Source: Lachnospiraceae bacterium (GTDB taxonomy: Bacteria > Bacillota > Clostridia > Lachnospirales > Lachnospiraceae). Taken from it: DNA of 34,478 bases. The notes under the pieces were generated by a model. That model was not told where the DNA came from. It saw nothing but the letters and a program-made list of their open reading frames with translations, and ran no database searches. The position numbers and the translations under genes are program-made. The DNA lies in NCBI GenBank assembly GCA_014804425.1, contig JAAUZV010000001.1:127288-161765 (forward strand). Direction: 5' to 3'. This document shows, piece after piece, positions 33,495 to 34,478 of the stretch; position 1 is the first letter of the stretch, and each line of letters starts with the position of its first letter.

Positions 33495-34478
33495 TCATCC
33501 TGCGATCCATTCTATTAATTTCTTTGCAAACCGCTCCCATGTCTCATGCGCCTTGGCATATTGCTTCCCGGCAGCCGCAATCGCTTCCGCCTCTTTCGTA
33601 TGAGTCAGACCATATTCACATTGCGCGATCAGCTCATCCGTCTGTCCGGTTTCATAACCGAGAACCTTAACATCCCCCTGCTCATAATGACTGCGTGTAT
33701 ACTGTGTGCGGTCCGTAATGCACACCGCCCCGTTTTGCATAGCATTCCCGATGCGGTCGTGTCCGCCGCATACAAAGCCCGGCATGCAGTGCAGGGCAAA
33801 GCGATAGCTTCCGATTTGGTTTACATAATTTTCATAAGAAAGTGACCAGCCCGCCTGCGTGCCAATCTGCTCCCAGCCCTGACCATACAAGGCAAGCGGC
33901 TGCCCTGCTCTGACAAGCGCTTCCACAACCTGCTTTCTGCGCAGATTCCGGACATAGGCGTCCGCAAGGAAATCCGCCTGCATCCTCGCCGCAAAACGCG
34001 GGCCGTAAACGCCGGATACGCCCACATTCCCCTGCATCCCGGCAAGCAGCTCCTCCATCGTCCGCTCCGGCCGGGCGAGCATCTGTTCCGCCAACAGGCG
34101 GCATTCCTTTTTTAACTGATCGGGCAGCTCGTTCATCAAATCCCAATACTGCCGCGGCTCCTCATATGTTCCGCAAAACAGGATCTCATTTTTACGCTCC
34201 TGAAACGGCGTATCCGCCAGCGCGCCCGCCGTTCCCGGAATCGTCTGCGCCCACACCTGTCTGATCTGAGGATAATTGGCACGCACATAATCGGCATGAC
34301 GCTCATCCACGCAGATCACATGCTGCAGATCGGTGTCCGCGGAAAGCGCCGCGTGATGATAGAGCGGGTGATCCAGCACGATATGATAAAACGGCGCTTC
34401 AAACAGCTCGATCAGATTCCTTCCGTCCGCCGCAAGCTTCGGCAGAAAAGAATTGAAATCGACTACTGCAAGATACGG
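33495..34478 (-). CDS. CgeB-like (DUF3880 type) glycosyltransferase, 5' end outside window
   Basis: The reading frame is open from 33495 to the window edge, so the true start is upstream; an internal GTG at 34379 is not the start because in-frame sequence (AVVDFNSFLPKL, FYHIVLDHPLYHHAA) continues before it. A DUF3880-like N-terminal half (HVICVDERHADYVRANYPQI) precedes a Glyco_trans_1_2-like C-terminal half (GSYRFALHCMPGFVCGGHDRIGNAMQNGAVCITDRTQ, ending WERFAKKLIEWI). Relatives include spore maturation protein CgeB and cell-surface glycosyltransferases. Acceptor and sugar are unknown. It holds one GTTTACATAA copy. Confidence 0.8.
   Translation of the reverse strand, partial: PYLAVVDFNSFLPKLAADGRNLIELFEAPFYHIVLDHPLYHHAALSADTDLQHVICVDERHADYVRANYPQIRQVWAQTIPGTAGALADTPFQERKNEILFCGTYEEPRQYWDLMNELPDQLKKECRLLAEQMLARPERTMEELLAGMQGNVGVSGVYGPRFAARMQADFLADAYVRNLRRKQVVEALVRAGQPLALYGQGWEQIGTQAGWSLSYENYVNQIGSYRFALHCMPGFVCGGHDRIGNAMQNGAVCITDRTQYTRSHYEQGDVKVLGYETGQTDELIAQCEYGLTHTKEAEAIAAAGKQYAKAHETWERFAKKLIEWIAG
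33819..33828 (+). repeat. GTTTACATAA repeat, copy 13
   Basis: Exact copy inside the glycosyltransferase gene, read on the coding strand as Y-V-N in ENYVNQIG. Confidence 0.9.

Noticed and set aside
1..34478. tRNA, rRNA, IS elements or prophage
   Set aside because: I saw no tRNA-like cloverleaf sequences, transposase or integrase motifs, or terminal inverted repeats. Even the AT-rich island lacks recognisable mobility genes or flanking repeats.

Overview
The window looks like a chromosomal segment of a spore-forming, type IV pilus-bearing Clostridia bacterium, most likely Lachnospiraceae-like. The evidence is sporulation genes (sigK, spoIIP, gpr), codY next to topA, low-GC Gram-positive promoters and terminators, and mannan/galactoside hydrolases typical of gut polysaccharide degraders. 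Almost every gene is on the minus strand. The only convincing plus-strand genes are rpsT and a large glycoside hydrolase of family 2 (GH2).

Layout, given in minus-strand transcription order within each block. (a) 1-13.7 kb: sigK - degenerate HD-GYP protein - pilT form one overlapping or tightly spaced operon. They are followed by comM (YifB), dprA, topA, codY, pilB, pilC, and a protein fusing a C_GCAxxG_C_C cysteine domain to degenerate GGDEF and EAL domains. This block joins pilus motors (PilB, PilC, PilT), natural-transformation factors (DprA, ComM) and c-di-GMP-type domains. (b) 13.8-17.0 kb: lepA - hemW, overlapping. (c) 17.3-19.1 kb: an AT-rich three-gene island with its own promoter and terminator, headed by a RelA/SpoT-synthetase-domain protein and followed by two small unknown genes. 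(d) 19.3-22.2 kb: gpr, spoIIP and the divergent rpsT. (e) 22.2-25.6 kb: a tandem family of secreted proteins with YADL-type repeats. All units carry a related 5' leader. One has a G10 tract separating its signal peptide from its body by frame, and one is frameshifted. (f) 25.6-28.8 kb: GH5_8-like mannanase lipoprotein, TPM-domain membrane protein, zinc-ribbon protein. (g) 29.0-34.5 kb: GH2 enzyme, MATE transporter and a partial CgeB-like glycosyltransferase.

The most striking signal is not a gene. The exact 10-mer GTTTACATAA occurs 13 times (12 on the plus strand, 1 on the minus), against a chance expectation well below one. Its boundaries are sharp, the flanks are not conserved, and I found only one single-mismatch relative. 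It lies mostly inside genes, where it forces YVN, LHN or LCK tripeptides, and once between comM and pilT. In the GH2 gene three copies sit exactly 39 bp apart within an apparent 13-residue-periodic insertion. It behaves like a DNA uptake sequence or a polar chromosomal signal (Chi- or KOPS-like). The neighbouring pilus and transformation genes make the uptake idea attractive, while the strand bias favours a polar replication or repair signal. Either would be noteworthy in a Firmicute.

Other points of interest are a possible phase-variable surface protein, the alarmone-synthetase island, the cysteine-domain/EAL fusion, and the thrice-repeated leader RNA or promoter region.
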